DNA of 52,360 nucleotides from Candidatus Kapaibacterium sp. (lineage in GTDB: Bacteria; Bacteroidota; Ignavibacteria; Kapaibacteriales; UBA4661). Below the pieces are notes generated by a model. It was not told the DNA's origin, did not search any database, and saw only the letters and a list, made by a program, of their open reading frames with translations. Each line of letters opens with the position of its first letter. Positions within the stretch are counted from its first letter, which is position 1. The position numbers and the translations under genes are program-made. Shown here in pieces: positions 42,212 through 52,290 of the stretch. The DNA is taken from NCBI GenBank assembly GCA_004292595.1, contig RDXM01000129.1, positions 1 through 52,360 of the forward strand. Reading direction: 5' to 3'.

Positions 42212-42325
42212 ATGAACATTCGTACTGCCTTCCTGCTTGCTGCGGCAAGCTGTGTGCTGCTCTTGCAAAGCCCGTCATTCCTTGCTGCGCAGGATGTTGT
42301 GATTAGCAAAATCTTTCAACAATAA
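42212..42325 (+). pseudogene. Truncated secreted protein: signal peptide and eleven further codons
   Basis: 37 codons from the ATG at 42212. A clear signal peptide (TAFLLAAASCVLLLQSPSFL, then AAQ) is followed by DVVISKIFQQ and a stop. DVVISQ(I/V) directly after the signal peptide is how secreted lamin-tail-domain proteins in related bacteria begin, so this looks like the 5' stub of such a gene. A translated 20-residue mature peptide is not excluded. Confidence 0.5.
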
Positions 42326-42335
42326 AGGAACACCC

Positions 42336-42704
42336 ATGAAAACTGCATCATATTCGCCGCTAACCCGCATCGTTCCGCTTGCTGTGCCAAATGGTCGGTA
42401 TCAAACTGGGAAACAAACTCTGCAACCAACGGAATTACGCACAGAGCGGCGTATCTTCTTGCTTACACGCCCTTTGCGGTGTAAGATTGAGAAACAAGGT
42501 CAGTATTGGTTTGCCTCCAACGAGGAATTTGCGATTGAAGTTCCCGCAAAAACTCGCTCCGAAGCAGAACGCACCTTTGCTGAAGCCTTTGAGGAACTAT
42601 ACGAGTTTTTTGTTGAAATGCCGTACTCTGCCGCAACCGATGGTGTCCGTGCGAAACAAGCTCTTTTTCAGGAGTACATTCAAGCAATTCGTAGAATGTC
42701 TTGA
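42336..42704 (+). CDS. Small hypothetical protein with HicB-like features
   Basis: 122 residues. The central part (RPLRCKIEKQGQYWFASNEE, then a helix of SEAERTFAEAFEELYEFF) has the strand-strand-strand-helix pattern of HicB-type partial RNase H-like folds, seen in antitoxins and related small proteins. No HicA toxin is adjacent. It starts 10 nt after the truncated secreted-protein stop. The function is unknown. Confidence 0.6.
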   Translation: MKTASYSPLTRIVPLAVPNGRYQTGKQTLQPTELRTERRIFLLTRPLRCKIEKQGQYWFASNEEFAIEVPAKTRSEAERTFAEAFEELYEFFVEMPYSAATDGVRAKQALFQEYIQAIRRMS

Positions 42705-42803
42705 TGCTCTCCGCAACTGATAAAATCAGGCTTCCAGAGGTTGAGACCTCAACAAAGAAGAAAAATAACCGATAACTTTTCTGTTTCAATTTTTTCTCAA
42801 ACC

Positions 42804-43691
42804 ATGCCCCAATCCTTCAAAACCGCACTCGTGCAAATGTCCATGAGTGCCGATAAAACCGAGAACCTGCGCAAAGCAGCCACCGAAATCGAACGCGCTG
42901 CCGACGGCGGTGCGCATTTGGTCTGCTTGCCAGAAATGTTCGTCACCCCGTATTTTTGCCAGCGCGAGGATTCCGCCTTGTTCGACCTTGCAGAAGAATT
43001 TCCCAACAGCGAGACCATTACAACGCTGCGGGCAGTAGCGAAAAAAACGAAAACTGTCGTGATTGCGCCTATTTTCGAGCGTCGCGCGGCGGGCGTGTAC
43101 CACAACAGCGCGGGAATTATTGATGCCGATGGCGAAATTGCTGGCTTCTACCGCAAAATGCACATCCCCGACGACCCCGCTTTTTACGAAAAATACTACT
43201 TCGCGCCCGGCGACTTAGGTTTCAAGGCGTTTGATACAAAAGTTGGGCGCATTGCCACGCTCATTTGCTGGGACCAATGGTACCCCGAAGGCGCACGGTT
43301 AGCGGCATTGCACGGCGCGACGATACTGTTTTACCCAACCGCAATCGGCTGGCATCCCGACGAAAAAGAACGCTACGGCGCAGCGCAGCACGACGCTTGG
43401 CGCACCGTGCAGCGCGGTCATGCGATTGCCAATGGCGTGTACGTGGCGGCGTGCAACCGCACTGGTCTGGAGACCGACCCCAAGACCGCATCAAAACTGG
43501 AGTTCTGGGGGCAATCCTTTATTTGCGACCCGCAAGGCGTGATGCTTTCGGAAGCCTCTGCAAGCAAAGAAGAAATCATCACCGCCGACGTAGATACCAA
43601 GCACTTAGAAACTATTCGCCGCAACTGGCCCTTCTTGCGCGACCGCCGCATTGATGCCTACGGCGAGATTACGCAACGTTTTCTTGCGTAA
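42804..43691 (+). CDS. aguB: Carbon-nitrogen hydrolase, probable N-carbamoylputrescine amidase
   Basis: 295 residues from the ATG at 42804 (the open frame upstream is unrelated). Nitrilase-superfamily triad: Glu44 in LPEMFVTPYF, Lys118 in YRKMHIPDDP, Cys155 in LICWDQWYPE. MHIPDDPAFYEKYYFAPGD and WDQWYPEGARL are characteristic of the putrescine-forming AguB group, which releases ammonia and CO2 from N-carbamoylputrescine. An agmatine deiminase (aguA) partner is not in the window. Confidence 0.9.
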   Translation: MPQSFKTALVQMSMSADKTENLRKAATEIERAADGGAHLVCLPEMFVTPYFCQREDSALFDLAEEFPNSETITTLRAVAKKTKTVVIAPIFERRAAGVYHNSAGIIDADGEIAGFYRKMHIPDDPAFYEKYYFAPGDLGFKAFDTKVGRIATLICWDQWYPEGARLAALHGATILFYPTAIGWHPDEKERYGAAQHDAWRTVQRGHAIANGVYVAACNRTGLETDPKTASKLEFWGQSFICDPQGVMLSEASASKEEIITADVDTKHLETIRRNWPFLRDRRIDAYGEITQRFLA

Positions 43692-43762
43692 ATTTTTTGC
43701 GGAAATAGACGGTCGTGAAATCATGTTTTACCTCAATCCAATCACATACCAACACAATTACG

Positions 43763-44212
43763 ATGGCACTTACAGAAACAATCAGCGAACAAATGAAAGC
43801 CGCAATGAAAAGCGGCGACAAACTCCGCTTGGAAACGCTCCGCTCCTTGCGTGCGCTTATTTTGGAGTTTGAAAAAAGCGGCGCAGACCGCGCTATGAAT
43901 GAGGAAGATGAGCAAAAAATGCTCCTTTCCGCCGCAAAAAAACGCAAAGATGCAATCGAACAATTCAGCAACGCGGGACGTAAGGAAGCCGCCGACAAAG
44001 AAGCTGCCGAACTTGCGATTATTCAAGAATTTCTTCCCAAGCAAATGGATGAAGCAGAAGTAGAAACGGCAGTAAAAGCGATTATCGAAAGCGTTGGCGC
44101 GAAAACACCGCAGGAAGTCGGCAAAGTGATGGGTGCGGCAATGAAGGAATTACGCGGCAAGGCGGACGGGAATCTCGTTCAGGCAGTAGCAAAGCGGCTG
44201 CTGGGCGCGTAG
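43763..44212 (+). CDS. GatB/YqeY domain-containing protein
   Basis: 149 residues from the ATG at 43763. The YqeY family is related to the tail domain of GatB, the tRNA amidotransferase. MKSGDKLRLETLRSLRA, AAKKRKDAIEQFSNAGR, IIQEFLPKQM and GKVMGAAMKEL are typical segments. It may take part in tRNA-dependent reactions, but the role is unproven. It follows aguB by 71 nt. Confidence 0.93.
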   Translation: MALTETISEQMKAAMKSGDKLRLETLRSLRALILEFEKSGADRAMNEEDEQKMLLSAAKKRKDAIEQFSNAGRKEAADKEAAELAIIQEFLPKQMDEAEVETAVKAIIESVGAKTPQEVGKVMGAAMKELRGKADGNLVQAVAKRLLGA

Positions 44213-44246
44213 GCTTTGGAAAACATTTGTGCGGAAGAGCAACTAA

Positions 44247-44283
44247 CAGAAAAAAGCTCGCTACACCTTGTGTTTGGCGGGCT
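44247..44283 (-). terminator. Rho-independent terminator overlapping the AraC-regulator stop
   Basis: On the minus strand AGCCCGC and GCGAGCT pair (with one G-U) around a 15-base loop, followed by six T. The hairpin includes the last codons of the regulator and its stop at 44261-44263. It also separates it from the convergent yqeY gene. Confidence 0.65.
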
Positions 44284-45595
44284 TTCTGGTTTCTCCCTGT
44301 TCTTGATGTTCGAGCGTTGCTTTGAATGCTGATGGTGTTTGCCCGGTGTGTTTTTTGAAGGCAGAATTAAAGGAAGATTTAGAATTAAATCCAACGATAA
44401 ACGCCATTTCTTGAATGGTTTGCGGCGATTCCCCTGCTTGAATGCGCTTTTTCCATTCTTCAATGCGATACCGATTGACAAAATCAAAGAAATTTTGCCC
44501 TAGTTCTTTATTCAAAAGCTCAGAAATGCGATAATTTGGCAGCCCAGTCGCTTCGGCAAGGCGTGAAAGCGTGAGTTGATGGCTCAAGTAGGGTTTATGT
44601 TCTTCCATAAAAGTAAGCAAATATTGTACCTGCTCGGACGGAGCCGATGGAGCGGCGGGCGAGAGAGAAAATGTCTCAGAGGGCGCATCATTACGCGATT
44701 CTTGGACAGAGGCGCGGTGCGAAGGCTGGTTGTGCAGCAGAGGATGAGCCAGAGAAGCCGATGGCAAGGCAAGAATCGGCTCGGTAGCGAGGAGTTGCCG
44801 CAATTCATCGGAATAAATGATTGTTTTTTGCAGCGCGAAATAGGCAATGCCGTACATCCAGAGCGCAGCCAAAATTGCCATAGCAGAATTAACTTCACTC
44901 GGACGCACAAAACCCAGCAGCCCCGCCAAACTTGATATTCCCACCAACACAACCAACACCGTTACTCCTGCCACAATATTCCGCAACCATTGCAAACTCA
45001 CAACCTCAATATCAGCAAAATGCTGGCGAATGCGCTTTGAATATTCTTGCAACAAACGCAGCGCAACCAGCAAATACGCGAGGTTATACCAAGGACGCAG
45101 TGCCGAAAGCAGGACATAATCGCGCTGTTTTCCTTGCAAGGCTTGCTGGACAAATGCTTCTTTTGCCGCTTCGCCACCCATAAAAAATGGTATCAAACAA
45201 AGAGCATACAGCAGCGTGGGAAGAAAGTGCAGCGCATCGTTCCAGCGCATCGGGCGGGCAATCATTTCTCGCACATACAAGTAAATAAGCGGTCCAGTGA
45301 GCAAGCGCAAAATATCATACAGGCGCAACGTATAGGGAAATTCCTTGTAGGAGTTGCTTGCCAGTAAGTAGGAGTTCCACAATGCAATAGACATGGTGAA
45401 GAAAATCACAGACAACAGCGCGTTTGCACGGCGGTTTCCTTGTCGCCATGCAAGCAGCGTTACAAATAAAAACAGCCCTTGCGCTGCGCCAATGAGGCTC
45501 ACAATGCTCAGAATATTCACATGAATAGCGTTAAATGGTTCTTGCTTGAATTCAAGCTCTTGGAAATGCACAAAGCACGTGCAAAGCACATACAA
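44261..45595 (-). CDS. Membrane-bound AraC-family transcription regulator
   Basis: 444 residues. The N-terminal 230 residues contain about seven hydrophobic segments (IVSLIGAAQGLFLFVTLLAW; ALLSVIFFTMSIALWNSYLL; and others). The C-terminal 100 are an AraC-type double helix-turn-helix (LTLSRLAEATGLPNYRISEL; QEMAFIVGFNSKSSFNSAF). Such proteins sense a signal in the membrane and bind DNA from there. The ATG at 45595 is used, but the first 25 residues are unlike the family and a GTG start near residue 26 is possible. The start is 2 nt after the manC stop. Confidence 0.85.
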   Translation of the reverse strand: MYVLCTCFVHFQELEFKQEPFNAIHVNILSIVSLIGAAQGLFLFVTLLAWRQGNRRANALLSVIFFTMSIALWNSYLLASNSYKEFPYTLRLYDILRLLTGPLIYLYVREMIARPMRWNDALHFLPTLLYALCLIPFFMGGEAAKEAFVQQALQGKQRDYVLLSALRPWYNLAYLLVALRLLQEYSKRIRQHFADIEVVSLQWLRNIVAGVTVLVVLVGISSLAGLLGFVRPSEVNSAMAILAALWMYGIAYFALQKTIIYSDELRQLLATEPILALPSASLAHPLLHNQPSHRASVQESRNDAPSETFSLSPAAPSAPSEQVQYLLTFMEEHKPYLSHQLTLSRLAEATGLPNYRISELLNKELGQNFFDFVNRYRIEEWKKRIQAGESPQTIQEMAFIVGFNSKSSFNSAFKKHTGQTPSAFKATLEHQEQGETRKPAKHKV

Positions 45596-45597
45596 AA

Positions 45598-46695
45598 CTA
45601 CAAAAAATCTTTCATTTGCTTGCGGCGCAGAAAATCTACCACTTCCTTCACGCTTTGCCCATGCCCAATGCGGCAGATAACCAGCGCGTCGTCGGAATCC
45701 ACAACCAAGACATCATCAATATCCACAAGCGTAATGAGCCGTTTTCCTGCCTTCACGTAGGAATTCGACACATTCACCGCAATCACCTCACCTTCTAACA
45801 CATTATCTGCAGCATCTTTTGCGGCAAGTTGATACATAGAATCCCAGCTTGCGAGGTCGCTCCAATCAAACGCGCCTTCGACAACGTAGGAACTACGCGC
45901 CTTTTCCATGATACCGTAATCAATCGAAATAGATTTCATCTGCCGATACAGCATAGCGATTGTGCTATTATAGCTGTCCTTCCCGAAGTGCTTTTGCAGC
46001 AAGCGCAGCACGTGGGCGTGGTCGGGCATAAACTCCTCAAAGCTGCGCCACAGCACGCTTCCACGTGCGAAGAAGATACCAGTATTCCACAAAAAATCAC
46101 CAGAATTGACAAAGCGAATCGCCGTTTCAATATCTGGCTTTTCGGCAAAGGTCAGCACCTTGCGCATGGCGTGGAGCGGGCTTGCGTAGGCATCTACTAC
46201 GCGGGGCGTTTCGTCGAAGGCTTGGATATAGCCTAAGCCAGTATCGGGGCGAGTTGGCGGCACACCGAGCGAAATAATTCCGTCGGTAATCGCCGCCGTT
46301 TCAGCGCAGAGCGAGGTTGCATACACAAAATCCCGCACATTGCTCACGATGTGGTCGGCGGGAAATACTGCGAGCGTAAATTCTTCTTCCATGCGGTATT
46401 GCAGCGTAATCAGTGCCAAACCGATAGCGGCTGCAGTATTGCGTCCGAAGGGTTCGATAATAAAATTTTCCTCACGAAGCTCCCGCAACTGCTCGCCCGC
46501 TAGAGCGCGTAGTTGCTGGCTTGTAACGACCATTATTTCCTCGTGTGCATATGTCTCCCGCAAACGCTCGTAGGTGTGCTGCAAGAGTGATTTATTGCCA
46601 AACAAGGTAAGAAATTGTTTCGGTTTGTGTTCGCGGCTGTGCGGCCAAAGCCGCACACCGCCACCGCCAGCGAGAATCACGGCAAATGTTTTCAT
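45598..46695 (-). CDS. manC: Mannose-1-phosphate guanylyltransferase
   Basis: 365 residues from the ATG at 46695. It makes GDP-mannose from GTP and mannose-1-phosphate for glycan synthesis. The nucleotidyltransferase signature is LAGGGGVRLWPHSREHKPKQ; FNP-type NTAAAIGLALI, FPADHIV and GLGYIQ are present, along with the C-terminal SIDYGIMEKARSSYVVEGAF. It has no fused isomerase domain. It sits in a minus-strand operon with the epimerase upstream (34-nt gap) and the AraC regulator downstream (2-nt gap). Confidence 0.92.
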   Translation of the reverse strand: MKTFAVILAGGGGVRLWPHSREHKPKQFLTLFGNKSLLQHTYERLRETYAHEEIMVVTSQQLRALAGEQLRELREENFIIEPFGRNTAAAIGLALITLQYRMEEEFTLAVFPADHIVSNVRDFVYATSLCAETAAITDGIISLGVPPTRPDTGLGYIQAFDETPRVVDAYASPLHAMRKVLTFAEKPDIETAIRFVNSGDFLWNTGIFFARGSVLWRSFEEFMPDHAHVLRLLQKHFGKDSYNSTIAMLYRQMKSISIDYGIMEKARSSYVVEGAFDWSDLASWDSMYQLAAKDAADNVLEGEVIAVNVSNSYVKAGKRLITLVDIDDVLVVDSDDALVICRIGHGQSVKEVVDFLRRKQMKDFL

Positions 46696-46729
46696 GGAAA
46701 ATCCTGATAGATACAAAAGATACTACTTC

Positions 46730-47722
46730 TCACAACCACTTATTGGCAATATACCATTCCACTGTTTGTGAAATGCCGTCTTGCAAGGAAACCTGCTGCC
46801 GATAGCCAAAATCCTGCATCGCACGATTGACCGAACACGTCCAGTAATCTTGGATAAAATCTTTCCCTTTTTCGTAATTAAAGACGGGCGGCTTGGAAGA
46901 AAATTTGCCAAAAAATTCCGATACGCCCGCAACGCCCATCACCACTGGCTCGGGCAAGCGAATCTTGAGTGCCGAGCGCGTCGAACCAAACGCTTTGCGT
47001 GTGCATTCCGCAATTTGCTCCCACGTGTACAATTCCTCCGAAGCTACAAAATATGCCTTCCCAACGGTGTTTGGTGCTTCCGCCGCATCCACAATTCCGC
47101 GTGCTAAGTCGCTGCTGTGAATCAGGCTCAAATACTTCGTGTTGAAGCCCATGAGCGGCAAAATACCCATTCTGCCAACGGTTTTGAAAAACGAAAAAAT
47201 TGCCGTGTCGCGCTGTCCAAAGACTGCCGGCGGGCGGACAATCGTAATCGGGAAAGCAGTGCTGCGAGCAAATACCTCATCTTCCGCCGCTTTTTTGCTT
47301 TCGCCGTAGGCAGTTATTGGATGCGGCACGGTATCTTCGTTCACAGGGCGTTCCAAGCTCGGCGACGGTCCAACAGCCGCTTGACTACTCACGTGCAGGA
47401 ATCGCTTGAGGTTTGGTGCGCCTTTTTGTGCTGCTTCCAGCAAGTTTTTCGTTGCAATATGATTGCCCTGAAAAAATTCCTCCCGATTCCGCGCTGCCGT
47501 CAAACCCGCCACGTGGACGATAATATCGGCATCTTTGACCGCATTGGTCAAAGATGCTGGGTCGGTAAGCGAACCCACCGCTCGCTCGACAGGCGTTCCT
47601 TCGAGCCACTGCAAACTACTGGTGGGGCGCGTCAGACAACGCACGGTATAGCCGCGTCGGACAAGTTCATCCGCAACATGGCTTCCGACAAAGCCCGTTG
47701 CTCCGGTTACAAATGCTATCAT
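46730..47722 (-). CDS. NAD-dependent epimerase/dehydratase (extended SDR)
   Basis: 330 residues from the ATG at 47722. Rossmann motif VTGATGFVGSHVADEL at the N-terminus; active-site Tyr-x-x-x-Lys as AYGESKKAAE; also VSSQAAVGP with the catalytic Ser. The substrate is not evident; with manC beside it, a sugar-nucleotide role is likely, though dihydroflavonol-reductase-like SDRs have the same motifs. Upstream, GGTATTGTTCAAT is duplicated, which extends the open frame spuriously. Confidence 0.88.
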   Translation of the reverse strand: MIAFVTGATGFVGSHVADELVRRGYTVRCLTRPTSSLQWLEGTPVERAVGSLTDPASLTNAVKDADIIVHVAGLTAARNREEFFQGNHIATKNLLEAAQKGAPNLKRFLHVSSQAAVGPSPSLERPVNEDTVPHPITAYGESKKAAEDEVFARSTAFPITIVRPPAVFGQRDTAIFSFFKTVGRMGILPLMGFNTKYLSLIHSSDLARGIVDAAEAPNTVGKAYFVASEELYTWEQIAECTRKAFGSTRSALKIRLPEPVVMGVAGVSEFFGKFSSKPPVFNYEKGKDFIQDYWTCSVNRAMQDFGYRQQVSLQDGISQTVEWYIANKWL

Positions 47723-47808
47723 TGGTTGTTGGTGATTGGTTTGTAGGTATTGTTCAATGGTATTGTTCAATGGTATTGTTGCAATTCATCCTATCACGCT
47801 CTCTTGCT

Positions 47809-49602
47809 CTACTGCAAGAGATGTGGAGTGTATTTGCTGGTGTTCAAGATGTTTTTTTCACGTTTATTTGTCTGGTCATAAATTTGGAAATTACGCATAA
47901 GCGCATCTAAACGCTCGGTAAGGCGGCTGAGGTCGTGTGCGGTGCGGGCAATTTCTCCTGTGGCGGCGGCAGATTCACCAATAATCGCACTAATGCTATC
48001 GGCATGCTCGGAAGCAGCACGAACACTCGTATTCTGCTCTTGCCCAGCAGAAGCAAGCTCGGTAACAATCGTTGCCACCTTGTTTGTACGCGAGAGAATG
48101 CCGTCGAGTGCCGTTACCGCTTGCGCGGCGGCTTGCTTGCCTGTGTTTACTTCCTGTGTGCCTTGATTGATAGATTCCACTGCCTTGTTGGTATCGTGCT
48201 GAATTTGCCGAATCGTTGTGCCAATTTCCTTTGTTGCTTTTTGGGTGCGCTCGGCGAGTTTTCGCACTTCGTCGGCAACGACCGCAAAGCCTCGTCCTTG
48301 CTCGCCTGCGCGGGCAGCTTCGATGGCGGCGTTGAGCGCGAGGAGGTTTGTTTGGTCGGCAATTTCTTCAATCACCTGCACAATTTCCCCAATCTGTTCG
48401 CTGGATTTTCCGAGAGCTTCAATCGTTTGTGCAGAGCGCATCACCACTTCTGCCACGCCATTGATACCGCGTATTGCCTCGCGCACAACGTTTCCACCAT
48501 GCACCGCATCACTTTTTGCTGCTTCTGCTTCCTGCACCGCCGCGCCCGCTTGACGATTAGTTTCTTCCAGTACGCGGCTTACGTGTTCGATAGAGCCAGC
48601 AATGCGCGATGTTTGCTCTGCTTGCTCGTTGATGCCGCTCGACATCTGTTCGGTCGCCGCAGAAATCTCGGTGCTTGCACTGGCAGCTGTTTGGATGCTT
48701 TCTGCAATTTCTTGCATCATCGTGCGTACCTTCGCCAGAGCTTGATTGAAGCCCTTGTAGAGCATCTGGATATGCGGATTCGTGGAATCGCCATGCGCTT
48801 TGACGGTAAGGTCGCCAGAAGAAAATTCGCTAATGGAGAAGAGCATTTGCTGAACACTTGCCGATAAATCCTGACGCTGCTCCTCTGACTCCTGTACTGC
48901 TTCGTCCACGCGCTGCTGAATCGCCTGATTGGTCGCTGCAAGTTCGACGTTTTTCACTTCGGTAATACGGTGCTGCGCTTCGGTTTCCGCACGTGCTTTG
49001 GCAATGACATCAAGCTCCTTCGCGCTGTCAAGGCAGGCTTTTATCAAAATAATATCTTCAAAAATCACCCATGCTGCGTGTTCGATTGTGCGCCAGAAAT
49101 TCACCCAGAAGCCCGCTTCTGCCAAAGGACCAAAGACCGAATAGGGATACAAAAGTCCACGAATCAAGTGTTCAGCAGCTATCACCACCGTTGCCGTAAC
49201 AATGACTTTCCAATCGCGGTAATAGGCAAAAAATGCAAGTGAGACAAAGTAACCGAAGTGTGTTTCGATGCGCCCTCCGGTCAAGTGAACGAACAAGCCA
49301 ATCATCAAACTTTGTGCAACAACAATGACGTGGCGATTGATAGTCGCGCCAGCATTCATGCGCACCAGCACCGTCGGAAACACTGCCAACAGTGCGCCCA
49401 AGCCCAAAGCAACAAACACGTGAATATTCGCCGAGGACTGCTCGCCAATCCACGTGTTTGGCGTAACAACAACGGCAAAAATAATCGCTACAACCCATTC
49501 GATGAGCAGCAAGCGACTGAGAATCTTATCAACACGAACATAAACATCGTACTGATAGCCCGACATAAGCTCGACGGTGCGAGCTGGCACAAGATGTGGC
49601 AT
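47809..49602 (-). CDS. Membrane methyl-accepting chemotaxis protein (first of a pair)
   Basis: 597 residues from the ATG at 49602, which has an excellent GGAGG 5 nt upstream. The N-terminal 190 residues hold about six hydrophobic segments (including [20 protein letters not shown] and [20 protein letters not shown]) rather than a periplasmic ligand domain. A HAMP-like region follows, then a long signalling coiled coil with the conserved hairpin [20 protein letters not shown]. It lacks a C-terminal NWETF-type CheR tether. No other che genes are in the window. About 50 percent similar by eye to the next gene. Confidence 0.93.
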   Translation of the reverse strand: MPHLVPARTVELMSGYQYDVYVRVDKILSRLLLIEWVVAIIFAVVVTPNTWIGEQSSANIHVFVALGLGALLAVFPTVLVRMNAGATINRHVIVVAQSLMIGLFVHLTGGRIETHFGYFVSLAFFAYYRDWKVIVTATVVIAAEHLIRGLLYPYSVFGPLAEAGFWVNFWRTIEHAAWVIFEDIILIKACLDSAKELDVIAKARAETEAQHRITEVKNVELAATNQAIQQRVDEAVQESEEQRQDLSASVQQMLFSISEFSSGDLTVKAHGDSTNPHIQMLYKGFNQALAKVRTMMQEIAESIQTAASASTEISAATEQMSSGINEQAEQTSRIAGSIEHVSRVLEETNRQAGAAVQEAEAAKSDAVHGGNVVREAIRGINGVAEVVMRSAQTIEALGKSSEQIGEIVQVIEEIADQTNLLALNAAIEAARAGEQGRGFAVVADEVRKLAERTQKATKEIGTTIRQIQHDTNKAVESINQGTQEVNTGKQAAAQAVTALDGILSRTNKVATIVTELASAGQEQNTSVRAASEHADSISAIIGESAAATGEIARTAHDLSRLTERLDALMRNFQIYDQTNKREKNILNTSKYTPHLLQ

Positions 49603-49660
49603 AGTTTCCTCCAAAAAAATTGCTGTTAATTGTGGAATTGGGAATTTCGTTGTACGTTTA

Positions 49661-51325
49661 TCAATGCGACTGCAATGCAAATGAATTGCCGTTGCTCAAG
49701 CTAAAACGCCGCAGTAGATGTTGCAAACGCTCGGTAGAGTTCGCTAAATTATTGGCAGTCTCGGCAACGTGCGTGATTGCGGTAGAGGTTTCTTCTGTTG
49801 CCGCAGACATGGACATCATGTTGGCAGCAATCGTCTCGCTCGACTGTGTTTGTGCGGTGTGTGCGGCGCGGATTTCTTGCAGCATTGTTTTTATTGCCAC
49901 TGCACCAGAGATAACAATTTCAAGCGACGATTGCTTACGTGAGGCATGAATGCTTGTGTTGTGGCTGCGTTGTGCGAAGGTCTGCATGGATTCAATTTTC
50001 ACGGATTGCAGTTTTTCAATCAAACTCGTCATTTCTTCGGTAGAAACCTGTGTGCGCCGCGCAAGCTGGCGTACTTCTTCGGCGACGACCGCAAAGCCCT
50101 TGCCATGCCGCCCCGCACGAGCAGATTCTATGGCGGCATTGAGCGCGAGCAGATTTGTTTGGAAGGCAATTTCGCTAATCATAGAAATTTTGCTTAAAAT
50201 CTGCTTCACCATTGCGATAACGTCTTCGGCAATTACTTTATTTTGCTCGGCAAGCAGTGCGGCTTGGTCGGCAGCAGTGCTGTTGGACTCGACGGTGCTG
50301 CTCAAAACCTGCGTGGATTCGGTCATAATGCCAATTTGGGCAGCCTGTTCGTGCATTGCCGAGGCAATCTGTCCCGTCGAATGCGAAATGCTGCGAGCCG
50401 CTTGATTCGTGGTTTCAGCAAGGTCGGCGACATCCTGCAACATAGCACTCATCGTGTCAACGGCAGTATTAAAGCCTACAAAAAGCTGATTGATAGTTGG
50501 ATTGGAGGATTGCGCGGTAATACGGGACGTGAGATTGCCGTTAGAGAAGTGGCTCATGGCGTAAAGCATTGTATTGACGCTATTTGCAAGCTCTTCGCGC
50601 TCGGTCTCGCTTTCGTGGATTGCCTCGTGAATACGTGTATTGATGCTCGTATTTGCATCCAGAAGTTCTTTATTTTGTTCTTCCACGCGAGAGGATTGTC
50701 GTTCTAATGTGGCTTTGGATTCCGCCATTGCTCGTAGCTCGGAAGTGCTGTCAATACAAGTTTTTATCAAAATAATATCTTCAAAAATCACCCACGCAGC
50801 GTGTTCGATAGTGCGCCAAAAATTCACCCAAAAACCTGCCTCTGCTAAAACTCCAAAGACTGAATACGGATACAACAGCCCGCGTACTAAGTGTTCGGTG
50901 GCTATGACGACCGTTGCCGTCAGAATTACTTTCCAATCGCGGTAATATGCCAAAAACGCAAGCGAGGCAAAGTAGCCGAAGTGTGTTTCGATGCGCCCAC
51001 CCGTCAAGTGAACAAATAAGGCAATCATCAGGCTTTGTGCAATGGCAATCACGTGGCGGTTCATCGTCGCGCCGGCATTGGTGCGCACAAGAATTGTCGG
51101 AAAAAGAGCGAGGAGCGCACCCAGCCCCAATGCCGTGTACACGTGGATATTGATGGAAGATTGCGCACCAATCCACGTCTGCGGCGTAATCGTTACAGCA
51201 AAAACAACGGCAATAAGCCATTCAAACAGCAACAGATAGCTTAAAATTCTATCCGCCCGTGAGTATAATTCATGTTGATATTCTATCAGAAGTTCGTCGG
51301 TACGAGCGGGAATAAGATGCGGCAT
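49661..51325 (-). CDS. Membrane methyl-accepting chemotaxis protein (second of a pair)
   Basis: 554 residues. The N-terminal 190 residues are nearly identical in layout to the preceding receptor ([40 protein letters not shown]), a multi-spanning membrane domain also used by kinases and cyclases. The signalling tip is [20 protein letters not shown]. The cytoplasmic parts have diverged far more than the membrane domain, so the pair probably share a stimulus but signal differently. The start codon begins the common MPHLIPAR. Confidence 0.93.
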   Translation of the reverse strand: MPHLIPARTDELLIEYQHELYSRADRILSYLLLFEWLIAVVFAVTITPQTWIGAQSSINIHVYTALGLGALLALFPTILVRTNAGATMNRHVIAIAQSLMIALFVHLTGGRIETHFGYFASLAFLAYYRDWKVILTATVVIATEHLVRGLLYPYSVFGVLAEAGFWVNFWRTIEHAAWVIFEDIILIKTCIDSTSELRAMAESKATLERQSSRVEEQNKELLDANTSINTRIHEAIHESETEREELANSVNTMLYAMSHFSNGNLTSRITAQSSNPTINQLFVGFNTAVDTMSAMLQDVADLAETTNQAARSISHSTGQIASAMHEQAAQIGIMTESTQVLSSTVESNSTAADQAALLAEQNKVIAEDVIAMVKQILSKISMISEIAFQTNLLALNAAIESARAGRHGKGFAVVAEEVRQLARRTQVSTEEMTSLIEKLQSVKIESMQTFAQRSHNTSIHASRKQSSLEIVISGAVAIKTMLQEIRAAHTAQTQSSETIAANMMSMSAATEETSTAITHVAETANNLANSTERLQHLLRRFSLSNGNSFALQSH

Positions 51326-51421
51326 GATAATTTTAAAAATGATGTAAAGATGTTCCTCGTGTAATTCTGTGGTCTATGCTGTATGTGTCTGGCAAATACA
51401 GGATTCTGAATGCACCTATGA

Positions 51422-52081
51422 TTATTGCTTTGGGCGAAGGGTACAACCAAAAGTTGGAGCGATGGCAGATTGAATGACTGATGAATACTGAAATTCTGAG
51501 GAACGTGGCATTGCTGAGGTACGTACAATATCGTGCAATATCTTGCGCAAAACTGCCTCGCCTGCATTATTGCCTTCATGCCCGCGCGAGCCAGTAATTC
51601 CGCCATTGTAGAGCAGTTTTCCCGCAGCATTATAGGCAACAATAAAGCCAGAGATTTCTGCATGAAAGCGTTCGGATTCCTTGCCGCCTTCGTCAATACT
51701 AACGTGGACGTTGTTCAGCGTGGATGCGAGCGTGTGCGCCTTTGCAAATAAATTATCGTGTTCAATCCACGAAAGCTCTACTGATGCGGGTTTGAAGAAA
51801 ATAATGCGAAAGGTAGCCTGATTGCCGAACTCGCGTGCGAGTTTGGCAAATTCTGCCAACGACGCATGACTACAGGCACAGCGTGGATGTAGAAACATCG
51901 CAACGCTTGGTATCTCTGTGGGTAAAACGAACTGTGTAGTGGCGGGAAGCTCGTCCGGTGCGGCACTCTGCGATGTAGAGCGAACATCATACCACGCAAA
52001 AAAGCCAATTCCAGCACACACGCATACTGCCCAAAGTATCGTTATGGCAACAATACGTCGTTGAAGATTTTTTGCACTCAT
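51422..52081 (-). CDS. RedB-like thioredoxin-fold membrane-anchored protein
   Basis: 219 residues from the ATG at 52081. One membrane anchor (about 11-31), then a periplasmic thioredoxin-like domain beginning VAMFLHPRCACSHASLAEF. The active site is CxCS (Cys68, Cys70, Ser71) instead of CxxC. GFIVAYNAAGKLLYNGGITG and SRGHEGNNAG are typical of the RedB group known from several phyla. The molecular role is not established; the Cys-x-Cys arrangement suggests a redox or metal-binding task. The last 25 residues are poorly conserved in appearance. Confidence 0.7.
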   Translation of the reverse strand: MSAKNLQRRIVAITILWAVCVCAGIGFFAWYDVRSTSQSAAPDELPATTQFVLPTEIPSVAMFLHPRCACSHASLAEFAKLAREFGNQATFRIIFFKPASVELSWIEHDNLFAKAHTLASTLNNVHVSIDEGGKESERFHAEISGFIVAYNAAGKLLYNGGITGSRGHEGNNAGEAVLRKILHDIVRTSAMPRSSEFQYSSVIQSAIAPTFGCTLRPKQ

Positions 52082-52290
52082 AGTAGTTTTCAAAAGCATC
52101 ATCAAGATCACTATCTAACGAAAAAAGTAATATTTGGGGAAACCATTTGCTTATTTAGGCAAGCTACGCGCAACGTACAAAAAGCAGTTTGTGTGCGCAA
52201 GAGATATTTTTCGGCGGTGAGCGAAGAATAACAATCTCCTTCTCAAGGCTAGTTGCTATAACATTAGACTTTATCTAAGTTAGTTTGGCA

